NCBI RefSeq assembly: GCF_965262965.1
Contig: NZ_OZ253573.1
Coordinates: 1-64,000 of the forward strand
DNA from: Poriferisodalis sp965262965
GTDB taxonomy: Bacteria > Actinomycetota > Acidimicrobiia > Acidimicrobiales > Poriferisodalaceae
Direction of reading: 5' to 3'
Length of the DNA stretch: 64,000 nucleotides
The notes beneath the pieces are model-generated. The model had not been told where the DNA came from and made no database searches. It worked only from the letters and a program-made list of their open reading frames with translations. Position numbers and translations under genes: made by a program. Positions 8,269 through 17,335 of the stretch are shown here, piece after piece (the first letter of the stretch is position 1; every line of letters starts with the position of its first letter).

Positions 8269-9126
8269 ATGGGGCAGGTCACCTCGATGAGTCACCACTG
8301 GGCCGCACACCACTGGTCCGCACACCGCTGGTCCGCACACCGCTGGGCCGCAATTGTGCTGGCCGCAGGTGCTGGTACCCGCATGGGCTCCGATGTGCCG
8401 AAGCCGCTTCATCAGATTGCCGGCCGCGCCATGCTGCTACGGGTACTCGACGCACTCGCTGATGTCGACGCCCATCCCGTCGTTGTGGTGATCGGTCACG
8501 GAGCGGATCGAGTCCGGTCAGCGGTCACCTCGGACGCACCGAATCCGAATCGACTGGCATTCGCTCACCAGACGCACCTGCTGGGCACTGGCGACGCGGC
8601 ACGAGTGGGACTGTTGGCATTCGATGACGATGCGACAGCCACCGACGTTGTGGTGCTCCCGGGCGACACGCCGCTCCTGCGTGCTTCCACCGTCGCGGAG
8701 CTCGTGTCCGTTCACGATCGTGACGACGCGGCCGCGACGCTGCTGACCGTTCACTTTGACGATCCGACCGGCTACGGCCGCATCGTGCGCTCCGACGACG
8801 GGGGAATCGCGGAAATTGTCGAACAGCGCGACGCGAGGCCGGAGCAAGCTGAGATCAACGAGGTCAACACCGGCTTCTACTGCTTCAGGATCGCGGCGCT
8901 GCGAGCGGCGCTCCGGCGCCTGCAACCGACAAACACCCAATCCGAGTACTACCTGACCGATGTGATCGGCATTCTCGCTGCCAGCGGTGCTTCGATCTCG
9001 GCGGTGACCGTCGCCGACCCAACCGAAGCCATGGGTGTGAACGACGCAGATCAGCTCGCCGCGTGCGAGCACGCGCTCGTTGCCCGTTCGGTGGCACAGC
9101 GTCAACCTGGGCCCAAAACCGGCTAG
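8269..9126 (+). CDS. glmU: GlmU-type N-acetylglucosamine-1-phosphate uridylyltransferase, lacking the acetyltransferase domain
   Basis: The nucleotidyltransferase half of GlmU, which makes UDP-GlcNAc for peptidoglycan. The pyrophosphorylase signature LAAGAGTRMGSDVPKPL is at about residues 31-47, followed by LLGTGDAARVG, the metal-binding LPGDTPLL, GYGRIVR and EVNTGFYCF. It stops at 285 aa, whereas normal GlmU is 450-490 aa with a left-handed beta-helix acetyltransferase; no such helix follows. Glucosamine-1-P acetylation must then be done by another protein, or this enzyme has a different sugar substrate. Residues 9-28 are four pentapeptide repeats (HHWAA, HHWSA, HRWSA, HRWAA) from a DNA duplication. 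ATG 8287 is an alternative start. Confidence 0.82.
   Translation: MGQVTSMSHHWAAHHWSAHRWSAHRWAAIVLAAGAGTRMGSDVPKPLHQIAGRAMLLRVLDALADVDAHPVVVVIGHGADRVRSAVTSDAPNPNRLAFAHQTHLLGTGDAARVGLLAFDDDATATDVVVLPGDTPLLRASTVAELVSVHDRDDAAATLLTVHFDDPTGYGRIVRSDDGGIAEIVEQRDARPEQAEINEVNTGFYCFRIAALRAALRRLQPTNTQSEYYLTDVIGILAASGASISAVTVADPTEAMGVNDADQLAACEHALVARSVAQRQPGPKTG
8295..8354. repeat. Tandem repeat 4 x 15 bp at the glmU 5' end
   Basis: Four 15-base units (8295, 8310, 8325, 8340) of the form CC(A/G)CTGG(G/T)CCGCACA with few mismatches. They lie in frame, directly before the conserved AAIVLAAG start of the GlmU core, and encode four pentapeptides rich in His and Trp. Confidence 0.9.
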
Positions 9127-9181
9127 AGCATCGAAATTGCCGGCTAGAGCATCGAAATTGCCGGCTAGAGCATCGAAATTG
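9119..9181. repeat. Tandem repeat 3 x 21 bp at the glmU stop
   Basis: Three perfect 21-base units (9119-9139, 9140-9160, 9161-9181) beginning CCGGCTAGAGC and ending GAAATTG. The first unit carries the glmU stop TAG (9124-9126), so the duplicated copies lie in the 3' untranslated region. The remaining bases to prs (9182-9369) should hold the prs promoter, but no clear -35/-10 pair was recognised. Confidence 0.93.
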
Positions 9182-9369
9182 ACTGTGTCAGTTGGGTAAA
9201 ACACTCGTGTCTGCGAGGTGCCGTCAGGTAATCTCAGGTTGCCGTCGGACTGCAGAACATGCCGCACAAACCCATCCCTGAGCGCTCCGCGCTCCCTTCA
9301 CTCCGGTATCAATCGAACCGGGCGCAACTGAAACAGGCGCGATCGGCACAGGTGCGAAAGGGACACGCA

Positions 9370-10353
9370 ATGGAGCTGGTCACCAAGAAGCGCCTGCACC
9401 TGTTCAGCGGTCGGGCAAATCCTGAATTGGCTACCGAGATTGCCGAGCAGTTGGGTGTCGAGCTGGGTGATCCAGGACTCATCGACTTTGCGAACGGCGA
9501 GATCAAGTGCAAGTTCGCGGAGTCGATCCGCGGCGGGGATGTCTTCATCATCCAGAGCCACGCCGCTTGCGAAACCATGAGCCTCAACGACGCGATCATG
9601 GAGCAGCTCATCATGGTGGACGCCGCCCGCAGGGCGTCCGCCAAGCGCATCACCGCGGTTGCGCCGCTGTACGGCTACGCCCGTCAGGATCGCAAGGCCG
9701 CAGGCCGCGAGCCGATCACTGCGCGACTGCTTGCCGACATGTTCACCGTCGCCGGAGCAGAACGGCTGGTGTCGATCGATCTGCACAGCGGGCAGATCCA
9801 GGGCTTCTTCGACGGACCGGTCGATCATCTCACCGCTGCGCCTGTGCTGATCGACTATCTGGCCGATGTCATGGGGCCCGAGACGGTGATCGTGTCGCCT
9901 GACACCGGACGGGTCAAGGTGGCTGAGCGATACGCGACCCGCCTGGGCTGTGACGTCGCCTCGATCTACAAGCGCCGGGCGACCGACAGCGCGAACGAGT
10001 CCGAGGCGCTCGGGATCATGGGCGAAGTGGCCGGACGCACCTGCGTGATCATCGACGACATGATCGACACGGCAGGAACGATCTGCTCTGCGACCGAGAC
10101 GCTGCTCGCCCATGGCGCTGCCGATGTGATGTGCGCCAGCACGCACGCAGTCTTCTCGGAGCCGGCCGTCGATCGCCTCAAGAATTCGCAGCTCAGCCAG
10201 ATCATCGTCACCAACACCGTGCCGATTCCGAGCTCGAAGCAGTTCGACAAGCTGATCGTGTTGAGCGTGGCCGGCGTGTTCGCCGACGCCCTCGAGTCAG
10301 TCTTCGAGGACGCCTCGGTGTCTGAGATCTTCGACGGCCAGAACCTCTTCTGA
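9370..10353 (+). CDS. prs: Ribose-phosphate pyrophosphokinase
   Basis: Makes PRPP from ribose 5-phosphate and ATP for purine, pyrimidine, His, Trp and NAD synthesis. Recognisable parts are LFSGRANPELATEIA (residues 11-25), the DLHSGQIQGFFDGPVDHL flexible/ATP loop, and the PRPP-binding loop VIIDDMIDTAGT. The start ATG 9370 is preceded by GAAAGGGAC, a plausible ribosome-binding site. A longer in-frame start at 9259 adds a non-conserved stretch and is rejected. The 327-aa length is standard. It sits between glmU and rplY as in mycobacteria, where the three genes form one cluster. Confidence 0.96.
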   Translation: MELVTKKRLHLFSGRANPELATEIAEQLGVELGDPGLIDFANGEIKCKFAESIRGGDVFIIQSHAACETMSLNDAIMEQLIMVDAARRASAKRITAVAPLYGYARQDRKAAGREPITARLLADMFTVAGAERLVSIDLHSGQIQGFFDGPVDHLTAAPVLIDYLADVMGPETVIVSPDTGRVKVAERYATRLGCDVASIYKRRATDSANESEALGIMGEVAGRTCVIIDDMIDTAGTICSATETLLAHGAADVMCASTHAVFSEPAVDRLKNSQLSQIIVTNTVPIPSSKQFDKLIVLSVAGVFADALESVFEDASVSEIFDGQNLF

Positions 10354-10500
10354 GACAGCCTCTTCTCTCCAGCAACGATCTCTGTTTTGATCCAGCACAA
10401 GTCTGCAGTGACGATGCAGTGAAGATGCGGCGACGATGCGGCCGCCGGGCTGCCCACCGCAACTCGTAGGCTTGCCCGTCGCCTATCGCTCGGGAGCGCA

Positions 10501-11142
10501 GTGATGGAACAGTTCAAGCTCGCCGCCGAGACCGGTCGAGCCACGGGTTCGGCGTCATCGCGTCGATTGCGTGCCGACAACAAGATTCCTGCGGTCATGT
10601 ACGGCCACGGCTCGGACCCGGTGACGCTCACCCTGGACCGCCTGCGCTTGCGCGCCGCGCTCAATGCAGCCGGCCCGAACGCGATCATCACGCTCGAAGT
10701 CGACGGCCGTGACTACCTCACCATCGTCAAGGACATGCAGCGCGACACGATCGCGAACCGAGTGACGCATATCGATTTCCTGCTGATCTCGCTTGATGAG
10801 CGTCTCGTCGTCGATGTGCCGGTGCACATCGTCGGAGAGGCCGTGGTTGCAGGCCGAGAAGGCGCCGTCGTACAGCAGCAGCTGATGTCGCTGACGGTCG
10901 AGTCGCCCGCGGGCGTCATCCCGCCGACGTTCGAGGTGGATGTGTCAGAGCTGTCGCTGGACAATCCGATCCGCGTCAGCGACCTCGCATTGCCCGAAGG
11001 CATGGAGAGCCAGGTCGAAACCGACACGCTGGTCGTCATCGCCCAGCGGTCACGTGCGGCCGTCGCCGCCGAGCAGGCTGACGAGGAAGAGGCTCCCGAA
11101 CTAGACGGCGAAGACGACGACGCGCTCGACGACGCGGACTGA
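10501..11142 (+). CDS. rplY: Large ribosomal subunit protein bL25, Ctc form
   Basis: 5S-rRNA-binding ribosomal protein of the long Ctc/TL5 type. The N-terminal L25 domain contains SSRRLRADNKIPAVMYGHG (residues 19-37) and VTHIDFLLIS. The C-terminal TL5 beta domain includes SPAGVIPPTFEVDVSELSL, and the protein ends in a very acidic Asp/Glu tail. GTG 10501 and ATG 10504 are adjacent possible starts; ATG 10504 is equally likely. The preceding gap 10354-10500 contains irregular GATGC(A/G) repeats but no gene. pth follows after eight bases. Confidence 0.94.
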   Translation: MMEQFKLAAETGRATGSASSRRLRADNKIPAVMYGHGSDPVTLTLDRLRLRAALNAAGPNAIITLEVDGRDYLTIVKDMQRDTIANRVTHIDFLLISLDERLVVDVPVHIVGEAVVAGREGAVVQQQLMSLTVESPAGVIPPTFEVDVSELSLDNPIRVSDLALPEGMESQVETDTLVVIAQRSRAAVAAEQADEEEAPELDGEDDDALDDAD

Positions 11143-11150
11143 CCTCCGGT

Positions 11151-11810
11151 ATGTCCGTCTTCCGCCGGGCGGCCGCGCGGCGGGGCACAGCCGCTGACTG
11201 GCTCGTGGTCGGTCTTGGCAACCCCGGAGAGAAATACGCCGGGTCGCGCCACAACGTGGGCGCCGAGGCAGTGGAGCGCTGGGCCACCGCGCTCGGGTGC
11301 GAGCTGCAAGCCCAGCGACGAGAGCACGCACGCACCGCCGTCGCGCCCCACCGCACCCAACTGATCGCGTTGGCGTGCCCGACGACGTTCATGAACGAGA
11401 GCGGCCAGAGTGTGAGCCCGTTGGTGAAGCGCCACGGCATCGTCGAAGCGGAGCGGGTCGTGATCGTTCACGACGAACTCGACCTCGAGCCGGGTCGAGT
11501 GAAGGTCAAGATCGGCGGAGGCATCGCCGGACACAACGGCTTGGCCTCGGTTGCGAGCCATCTCGGATCGCGGGACTTTGTGCGGATTCGGCTGGGCATC
11601 GGCAAGCCGCCGCACCCTGACGCCGGCAAGAAGTGGGTCCTGCAACAGCCGGGCCGCCGCGAACGCGAGTTGCTTGACGCCGCTGTGGACATCGCGGTGT
11701 CCGCACTCGAGCGTGTGGTGCGCGACGGGGCGGAAGCGGCCATGAACACCGTGAATTCCCCTCTGCGGCCCCCACGCCCCGACCCCCCTCGCCCCGTCGA
11801 CCTGCGATGA
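11151..11810 (+). CDS. pth: Peptidyl-tRNA hydrolase
   Basis: Releases tRNA from prematurely dropped peptidyl-tRNA. Motifs are VVGLGNPGEKYAGSRHNVG (residues 18-36, with the catalytic His in RHNVG), PTTFMNESG, and VHDELDLEPGRVKVK followed by GGGIAGHNGLASVASHLG. Length 219 aa, slightly long because of an Arg-rich lead of about 15 residues and a Pro-rich tail. The stop overlaps the mfd start (ATGA at 11807-11810), so translation of the two is probably coupled. Confidence 0.95.
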   Translation: MSVFRRAAARRGTAADWLVVGLGNPGEKYAGSRHNVGAEAVERWATALGCELQAQRREHARTAVAPHRTQLIALACPTTFMNESGQSVSPLVKRHGIVEAERVVIVHDELDLEPGRVKVKIGGGIAGHNGLASVASHLGSRDFVRIRLGIGKPPHPDAGKKWVLQQPGRRERELLDAAVDIAVSALERVVRDGAEAAMNTVNSPLRPPRPDPPRPVDLR

Positions 11811-14800
11811 GCGTGTCCGAAGCCCAACGCATGCCGGCACGGCACAACGATGATCCGACGCGCACGTCTGTGCTGCGGTCCCTCACCGAGCGCCTCGCCG
11901 GCGATCCCGGCTTCGTCTCGATGCTGGGCCCGGCGTCGGGATCGATCGCCATCGCCGATTCGGCACGCCCGTTTGTCGCTGCAGGGCTGGCGACGCTCGG
12001 GAAGCGCTCGCCGATCCTGGTCGTGACTGCGACCGCCAGCGAGGCCGAACACTGGGCCGACGACCTCGCGACATGGCTGGGTCCGTCTGCTGTGTCGTTG
12101 TTCGCTGCGTGGGAGACCCTTCCGTTTGAGAGGGTCAGCCCTGCCACCGAGACGATGGGCCGGCGTCTTGCCGTGCTGTCGGCCCTGCGATCTGGGGCTG
12201 ACGGCGACGCCGATGGTCCTGCACTGCCGGAGATCATCGTGGCGCCGATCCGAGCCTTGCTCCAGCGCCTGGGGTCCGACGCTCTCGCCGACGATGGCGC
12301 GCCGTCGCTGCGCATCGCCCTCGGCGACCGTCTCGATTCGGGCGAACTGGTGTCCCAGCTCGTGAGCTGGGGCTATCGCCGCGAGCACCAAGTCGAGCAT
12401 CGCGGCGAAGTCGCGGTGCGTGGCGGCATCGTCGACGTCTTCTGTCCGACCGCCGATGCACCCTCCCGTGTCGATCTGTGGGGCGACGAAGTCGATCGAC
12501 TCACCGAGTTCTCGGTCACCGACCAACGCTCGGTCGCCGATCTGGCCGAGATCCGAGTGTTCCCGGCTCGTGAGCTGCGTCCCGATGTCGTCATGCGCGA
12601 ACGCGCAGCCGGACTGGCAAAGACCGAGCCGTGGTGTCGCGAGCACATGGAGCGCATTGCCAGCGGCGAGTTGTTCGACGGCATGGAGTCGTGGCTGCCG
12701 TGGCTCATGGCTGATGAGGCAGTACTGCCCGACCTGCTCGGACCCGAAGCATTGGTGCTGCTCCTGGAGCCGCGGCGTCTCGCAGACCGCGCCGCCGACA
12801 TCGAGGTTGAGACCGACGATCTCACCCGCTCGTTGGCGGTGACGTGGGGCCTCGATGTACGCGCGGAAGCCAACGGCGCTCACGACGGCGACCGCGACGA
12901 TGACGGCGGGGCCGCCGACGACATCGCGGCCCGCTTTCCTCGGCTGCACGTCCGTTTCGATCGGCTCCTGGCGAACTGTGGTGCAGCGGTGTGGTCAGTG
13001 CACTCCACCGCCGCGCCGACAGCAGACGGCTCGGAGGGCCCGCACATCGCCACCGTGTCATGGGCACCGGTGGCAGGCGACCCGTCGCGATTGATCGCCC
13101 AGCTGCGCAACCTGGCGAGCGGTACCGCGGCGCTGCGCTCACAGGCAACCGACGCGGATCATTCCGCAGCGAGGCCAGTCGTGGTCGTGGCCGCCGAAGG
13201 CGCCGGTTCGGCGACTCGGCTTGCCGACACGCTCGGGGCAGAAGGGGTGCCGCTGCGCCTGCACCTCGACGCAACGTCGTTTGCGCCGACGCCGGGCGGG
13301 CACATTGTGGTGGCACCTCTCGAACGGGGGTTTATTGCACGCGCTGCGGGCGTTGCAGTGCTGCCTGAGAGCGAGCTGACCGGTCGTCGCCGCGTCCACC
13401 GCGCAGCACGTCGTCGCGGCGGCGTCGCGCCGTCGTTCGAAAACCTCAGCGCCGGCGATTACGTCGTGCACTACCACCACGGCATCGCTCGCTACGCGGG
13501 CCTGGTGCGCCGCTCGTTCGGCGACGACGAACGTGACTATCTCGAACTCGAATTCCGGGGAACCGACCGGCTGTACCTGCCGACCGAGCAGATCGACTTC
13601 ATCCGCCCGTACATCGGCGGGGAGACTCCCCGTCTCAGCCGTATGGGCGGCAGCGATTTCCAACGCCAGAAGGCCAAGGTGCGCGCCGCGGTGGCCGAGA
13701 TCGCCCAAGAGTTGGTGGTGCTGTACCAGCGTCGCATCACCACGTCGGGCAACCCGTTCGACCCGGATGGTCTGGGCATGGCTGAGTTGGCCGAGAGCTT
13801 CGCCTACACCCCGACGCCCGACCAGCGCCAGGCGATCGACGAGGTGATGGCTGACATGGCCGCACCGTTGCCAATGGACCGGCTCGTGTGCGGCGATGTC
13901 GGATTCGGCAAGACCGAAGTGGCCGTGCGAGCGGCCTTCTGCGCCGTCAGCGGCGGGAAACAGGCCGCAGTGCTCGTGCCGACGACGCTCCTCGCGCAGC
14001 AGCACCATCAGACCTTCGCTGAGAGATTCGCCGATCATCCCGTGCGCGTCGAAGTGCTGAGCCGTTTCTTGACCCCGTCCGAACAGCGGACAGTCATCGC
14101 CGGAGTGGCCGACGGGACCGTCGATGTGCTGATCGGCACACACCGGCTGCTGTCGGTCGATGTTGCCTTCCGGGACCTCGGCCTGCTCGTTGTGGACGAG
14201 GAGCAGCGATTCGGAGTCAGCCACAAAGAGTCGATCAAGCACCTGCGTGCCGAGGTCGATGTCCTCACGCTGACAGCCACCCCCATTCCCCGAACACTCG
14301 AGATGGCGCTGGTGGGCATCCGCGACCTCTCGCTGCTGCAGACACCGCCCGCGGAGCGACAGCCGATCCTCACGCACGTCGGCCCGTACGACGAGCGGGC
14401 CGTCAGCGAGGCCATCCGGCGCGAACTCCTGCGCGAGGGGCAGGTGTTCTTCGTGCACAACCGAGTCGCTGACATCGAACTGGTTGCGGCAGGTCTGCGC
14501 GAGATGGTGCCTGAGGCGCGCATCGCCGTCGCCCACGGCCAGATGGACGAGGGCACACTCGAGCAGGTCGTCATCGACTTCTGGCAGGGCGCCTACGACG
14601 TCTTGGTGTGCACCACGATCATCGAGTCCGGCATCGACATGCCCAGCGTCAACACCCTCGTCGTGGACCGCGCCGACCTGTTGGGGCTGGGTCAGCTGCA
14701 CCAGATCCGAGGGCGGGTGGGCCGCTCAGGCCAGCGGGCGTACGCCTATCTCTTCCATCCCGACGGTCGTGTGCTCACTGAGGAGGCCTACGAGCGCCTA

Positions 14801-15457
14801 CGCACCATCGGCGAATCAACTGAGCTGGGATCGGGTTATCGCATCGCCATGCGCGACCTGCAGCTGCGAGGCGCAGGGAACCTGCTCAGCGGCGTGCAGT
14901 CGGGCCACGTTGCGGCCGTGGGCTACGACCTGTATTGCGAGCTGGTCAGCGAGGCCGTCGCCGAGCTCAGCGGCGAGACACCCGAGCCGCCAGCCGAGGT
15001 TGTCATCGACTTGCCGATCACAGCGCACCTGCCCGAGGGCTACGTGGGCGAACCGGCCGGTCGGCTCGAGGCATACCGCCGGCTCGGTGCCGTCACCAAG
15101 CTCGTCGAGGTGGCTGACATCGAAGCGGAGTGGGTCGATCGGTACGGACCCGTGCCCGAACCTGCGCAAACCTTGCTGCACATCGCCTTGCTTCGCACCG
15201 AATGTCACCGACTGGGCATCGAGACCGTGGCATTCGCTCCCGCACCCAGCGGCGGCGGGCGCATCCGCTTGGCACCCGTCGAGCTGAGCGCGAGCGAGGA
15301 GTTGCGAATGCGGCGCATCTGTGACGGCACGCCGTTCACCGCTGCTCGCTATAAGGCGGACACTTCCGAAGTGCAGCTGTCGGTGCGAGCGCTGCGGACT
15401 GCCGCTGTCGGGCACCTCTTCTCGTTCTGCGGTCAGCTGCGCCCTCCCGCAGGGTGA
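11807..15457 (+). CDS. mfd: Transcription-repair coupling factor Mfd
   Basis: Displaces RNA polymerase stalled at DNA lesions and recruits UvrA. The 1216-aa protein has the full domain order: an N-terminal UvrB-like region (WETLPFERVSP near residue 104), the RNA-polymerase-interacting CarD-like domain (NLSAGDYVVHYHHGIARYAG, about 546-565), a superfamily 2 helicase core with Walker A GDVGFGKTE and DEEQRFGV as motif II, a TRG motif region (RGRVGRSGQRAYAY), and the C-terminal D7 domain (VVIDLPITAHLPEGY). A stretch at about 355-365 is Asp/Gly-rich. The start is fixed by the ATGA overlap with pth. Confidence 0.97.
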   Translation: MSVSEAQRMPARHNDDPTRTSVLRSLTERLAGDPGFVSMLGPASGSIAIADSARPFVAAGLATLGKRSPILVVTATASEAEHWADDLATWLGPSAVSLFAAWETLPFERVSPATETMGRRLAVLSALRSGADGDADGPALPEIIVAPIRALLQRLGSDALADDGAPSLRIALGDRLDSGELVSQLVSWGYRREHQVEHRGEVAVRGGIVDVFCPTADAPSRVDLWGDEVDRLTEFSVTDQRSVADLAEIRVFPARELRPDVVMRERAAGLAKTEPWCREHMERIASGELFDGMESWLPWLMADEAVLPDLLGPEALVLLLEPRRLADRAADIEVETDDLTRSLAVTWGLDVRAEANGAHDGDRDDDGGAADDIAARFPRLHVRFDRLLANCGAAVWSVHSTAAPTADGSEGPHIATVSWAPVAGDPSRLIAQLRNLASGTAALRSQATDADHSAARPVVVVAAEGAGSATRLADTLGAEGVPLRLHLDATSFAPTPGGHIVVAPLERGFIARAAGVAVLPESELTGRRRVHRAARRRGGVAPSFENLSAGDYVVHYHHGIARYAGLVRRSFGDDERDYLELEFRGTDRLYLPTEQIDFIRPYIGGETPRLSRMGGSDFQRQKAKVRAAVAEIAQELVVLYQRRITTSGNPFDPDGLGMAELAESFAYTPTPDQRQAIDEVMADMAAPLPMDRLVCGDVGFGKTEVAVRAAFCAVSGGKQAAVLVPTTLLAQQHHQTFAERFADHPVRVEVLSRFLTPSEQRTVIAGVADGTVDVLIGTHRLLSVDVAFRDLGLLVVDEEQRFGVSHKESIKHLRAEVDVLTLTATPIPRTLEMALVGIRDLSLLQTPPAERQPILTHVGPYDERAVSEAIRRELLREGQVFFVHNRVADIELVAAGLREMVPEARIAVAHGQMDEGTLEQVVIDFWQGAYDVLVCTTIIESGIDMPSVNTLVVDRADLLGLGQLHQIRGRVGRSGQRAYAYLFHPDGRVLTEEAYERLRTIGESTELGSGYRIAMRDLQLRGAGNLLSGVQSGHVAAVGYDLYCELVSEAVAELSGETPEPPAEVVIDLPITAHLPEGYVGEPAGRLEAYRRLGAVTKLVEVADIEAEWVDRYGPVPEPAQTLLHIALLRTECHRLGIETVAFAPAPSGGGRIRLAPVELSASEELRMRRICDGTPFTAARYKADTSEVQLSVRALRTAAVGHLFSFCGQLRPPAG

Positions 15458-15676
15458 GCCATCGGGCACCGGCGGCGGATGCCGTCGGGGTCACCGCAAC
15501 AGCACCCATGGCTCGCAGCGGTCGACAGCTGGCGGGTTTCGGCCCCGATGCTGGGCACAGCACCTACGCTGCCGGGCGTGCATGTGTCGTTGCCGCTCAC
15601 TCCTGACGCCGCGCTCGATGCGTCAGCGTCCTTGTCCCCCGCGGTTGCCACTGCCATTCGCGTCAGGCGACGTCGG

Positions 15677-16741
15677 ATGTCGCGCTGGTTGCGCGCATCG
15701 GTGCTGCTGGCCGCTCTGGCAGCGGGATCGCCGGCATGCGCGAGCGATGCGGATGAATCCGCAGGTGGGTCCGACCGGCCGAGCGACGAGGTCATCGACG
15801 CTGTGGACACTGACCGTGACGGGGTGGTTGCCCGTGAGGATGTCGACGACTTCTTGGCCGAGACCGAAAACGAGGCTGAGCGCATCGAGACCGAACGCGA
15901 GGCGGCACGCATCGAGGCCGAGCGCGAGGCTGAGCGCGCCGCACGCGAAGCGGCAGTCCAGGCGTTCCTGGCCGATGACACGGCGATCGCGGCGAGCTTT
16001 CCCGGCGGTGAGCTGACGGTCAGCACGGTGCTTGCAAGCATCGTCGAAGCGCCCCCTTCGCTGATGGACGACCCGACCAAGCCCACCCGCGACCAGTTCG
16101 TCTCCCGGCTGACCTCGATGCTGCAGCTGCGGCTGGTTGCTGTCGCGCTGACCGAGTTGGGCTTCCCGGTCGATGTGGCTGCGTCAGACGCTGACATCAA
16201 CGCGATGGCGCAGGCGCACATCGAGGGTCCGTTCGAAGCCTTCGCGCAGGAGCGCAGCCTCTCCGAGGATCCCTCCATCGAAAGACTCGCCACGCCCCAC
16301 TGCGTCAGCGCGCTGGTGCTCGAGAGCGAGGCGGACGCGCTGGCTGCCACTGACCGAGTGCGGCGCGGCGAGTCGCTCGCCGACGTCGCCGTGGAGGTGA
16401 ATCCTCAGGGTCTCACCGAACCGAACGGTCTCATCGGATGCAACTTGCCGCTTGAGATGTTCGGCACCGGACAGCTCCCGTTGACCCTGATCGGTCTGAC
16501 GGTCGGCGAGCTGTCCGAACCTGTCGCGCTGCCGTCGGGGGTCAGCCCGACTGGTGAATTGTGGGTGGTCCTGCGCCTCGACGATCTGTTGACCGACCAG
16601 ACCGACCTGGCGTCTATCGGTCCATTCGCACCGCGAGTGCTCAGCGGTGTCATGACCACCTACGAGATCGATGTGGCACCAGCACTCGGCACGTGGACGC
16701 AATCGAGCCTCAGCGTGGCCCTGCCGCAGCCGGGATCCTGA
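15677..16741 (+). CDS. SurA/PpiC-like peptidyl-prolyl isomerase lipoprotein
   Basis: A 354-aa predicted exported protein. ATG 15677 gives a basic start (MSRWLR), a hydrophobic helix and a possible lipobox GSPAC, so it may be a lipoprotein (the -3 Ser makes this weak). An EF-hand-like DTDRDGVVAREDVDDFL at about residues 44-60 is followed by an Arg/Glu-rich coiled coil (about 60-95), then a SurA-N-like segment and a PpiC-like part (HCVSALVLESEADALAA, NGLIGCNLPLEMF). It probably folds or stabilises exported proteins. It lies between mfd and mazG, the position lpqU holds near mazG in mycobacteria. The frame stays open to 15479, but the added 66 residues look untranslated. Confidence 0.6.
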   Translation: MSRWLRASVLLAALAAGSPACASDADESAGGSDRPSDEVIDAVDTDRDGVVAREDVDDFLAETENEAERIETEREAARIEAEREAERAAREAAVQAFLADDTAIAASFPGGELTVSTVLASIVEAPPSLMDDPTKPTRDQFVSRLTSMLQLRLVAVALTELGFPVDVAASDADINAMAQAHIEGPFEAFAQERSLSEDPSIERLATPHCVSALVLESEADALAATDRVRRGESLADVAVEVNPQGLTEPNGLIGCNLPLEMFGTGQLPLTLIGLTVGELSEPVALPSGVSPTGELWVVLRLDDLLTDQTDLASIGPFAPRVLSGVMTTYEIDVAPALGTWTQSSLSVALPQPGS

Positions 16742-16746
16742 TCGGC

Positions 16747-17301
16747 GTGAACCGGATCGGGACGCCGTGGACCGATGTCGGGGCACAGGATCTGGGTGAG
16801 CGAGACCTGGGCGAACGAATCCTGGGTGAGCGAGACCTGGGCGAACGAATGACGGCGTTGCACGCGGTAATCGAGCGGCTTCGACGCGACTGCCCGTGGG
16901 ACCGCGCCCAGACGCACGCGTCGCTGGCGCCGTACGCCCTCGACGAGGCCGCCGAGCTCGCCGAAGCACTCCAAGCGGCCGATCGTGCGCTCGCCGGCGA
17001 CGATGCCGACCATGACGCAGCGACTGCGGTCGAGGACCTCGTCGGTGAACTGGGAGACGTCTTGCTGCAGGTGCTGATGAATACGGCGATCGGCGAGCAG
17101 GCCGGCACATTCACGCTTGTCGAGGTGCTCGAGACGGTCGAAGCCAAGATGCTGCGCCGCCATCCGCACGTCTTCGAACGTGCTCCCGATTCGCCCGAGC
17201 CGTCTGACGGCGAGCTGTCGAAGCAGTGGGAGTCGATCAAGGCCGCCGAGCGCAAGGCACGCGCAGAGCGCATCGCCGCTCGCGCAGCGCGAACTGGGTA
17301 A
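16747..17301 (+). CDS. mazG: MazG nucleoside triphosphate pyrophosphohydrolase
   Basis: All-alpha NTP pyrophosphohydrolase that cleans the nucleotide pool. The core starts MTALHAVIERLRRDCPWD, the classic MazG opening, followed by EAAELAEAL, the metal-binding ELGDVLLQVL and the ending MLRRHPHVF. ATG 16849 would give 150 aa starting at this core. GTG 16747 adds 34 residues consisting mainly of LGER repeats from a 15-bp duplication, and either could be used. The protein holds a single MazG domain, about half of mycobacterial MazG. It is 5 bases past the PpiC-like gene and 34 before eno. Confidence 0.88.
   Translation: MNRIGTPWTDVGAQDLGERDLGERILGERDLGERMTALHAVIERLRRDCPWDRAQTHASLAPYALDEAAELAEALQAADRALAGDDADHDAATAVEDLVGELGDVLLQVLMNTAIGEQAGTFTLVEVLETVEAKMLRRHPHVFERAPDSPEPSDGELSKQWESIKAAERKARAERIAARAARTG
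16792..16851. repeat. Tandem repeat 4 x 15 bp at the mazG 5' end
   Basis: Four 15-base units (16792, 16807, 16822, 16837) alternating CTGGGTGAGCGAGAC and CTGGGCGAACGAATC/G, equally describable as a 30-base unit present twice. The last unit ends with the ATG (16849) that opens the conserved MazG core. Translated in frame it reads LGERD-LGERI-LGERD-LGERM. Confidence 0.92.
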
Positions 17302-17335
17302 CTGTCGAGACAGGGCTTCGGTACTGTGGCGTTGC

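Noticed and set aside
8191..8412. Minus-strand frame opposite the glmU 5' repeat, with CGPV repeats
   Set aside because: It overlaps tRNA-Gln and the repeat; the apparent peptide repeats only mirror the DNA repeat.
13139..14701. Long open frame on the minus strand inside mfd (about 520 codons)
   Set aside because: It is antisense to strongly conserved Mfd helicase motifs and rich in His/Arg/Gly, a typical high-GC shadow frame with no recognisable domain.
15479..15676. N-terminal extension of the PpiC-like lipoprotein
   Set aside because: It would place 66 residues before a normal signal peptide; the signal peptide must be N-terminal, so ATG 15677 is preferred.
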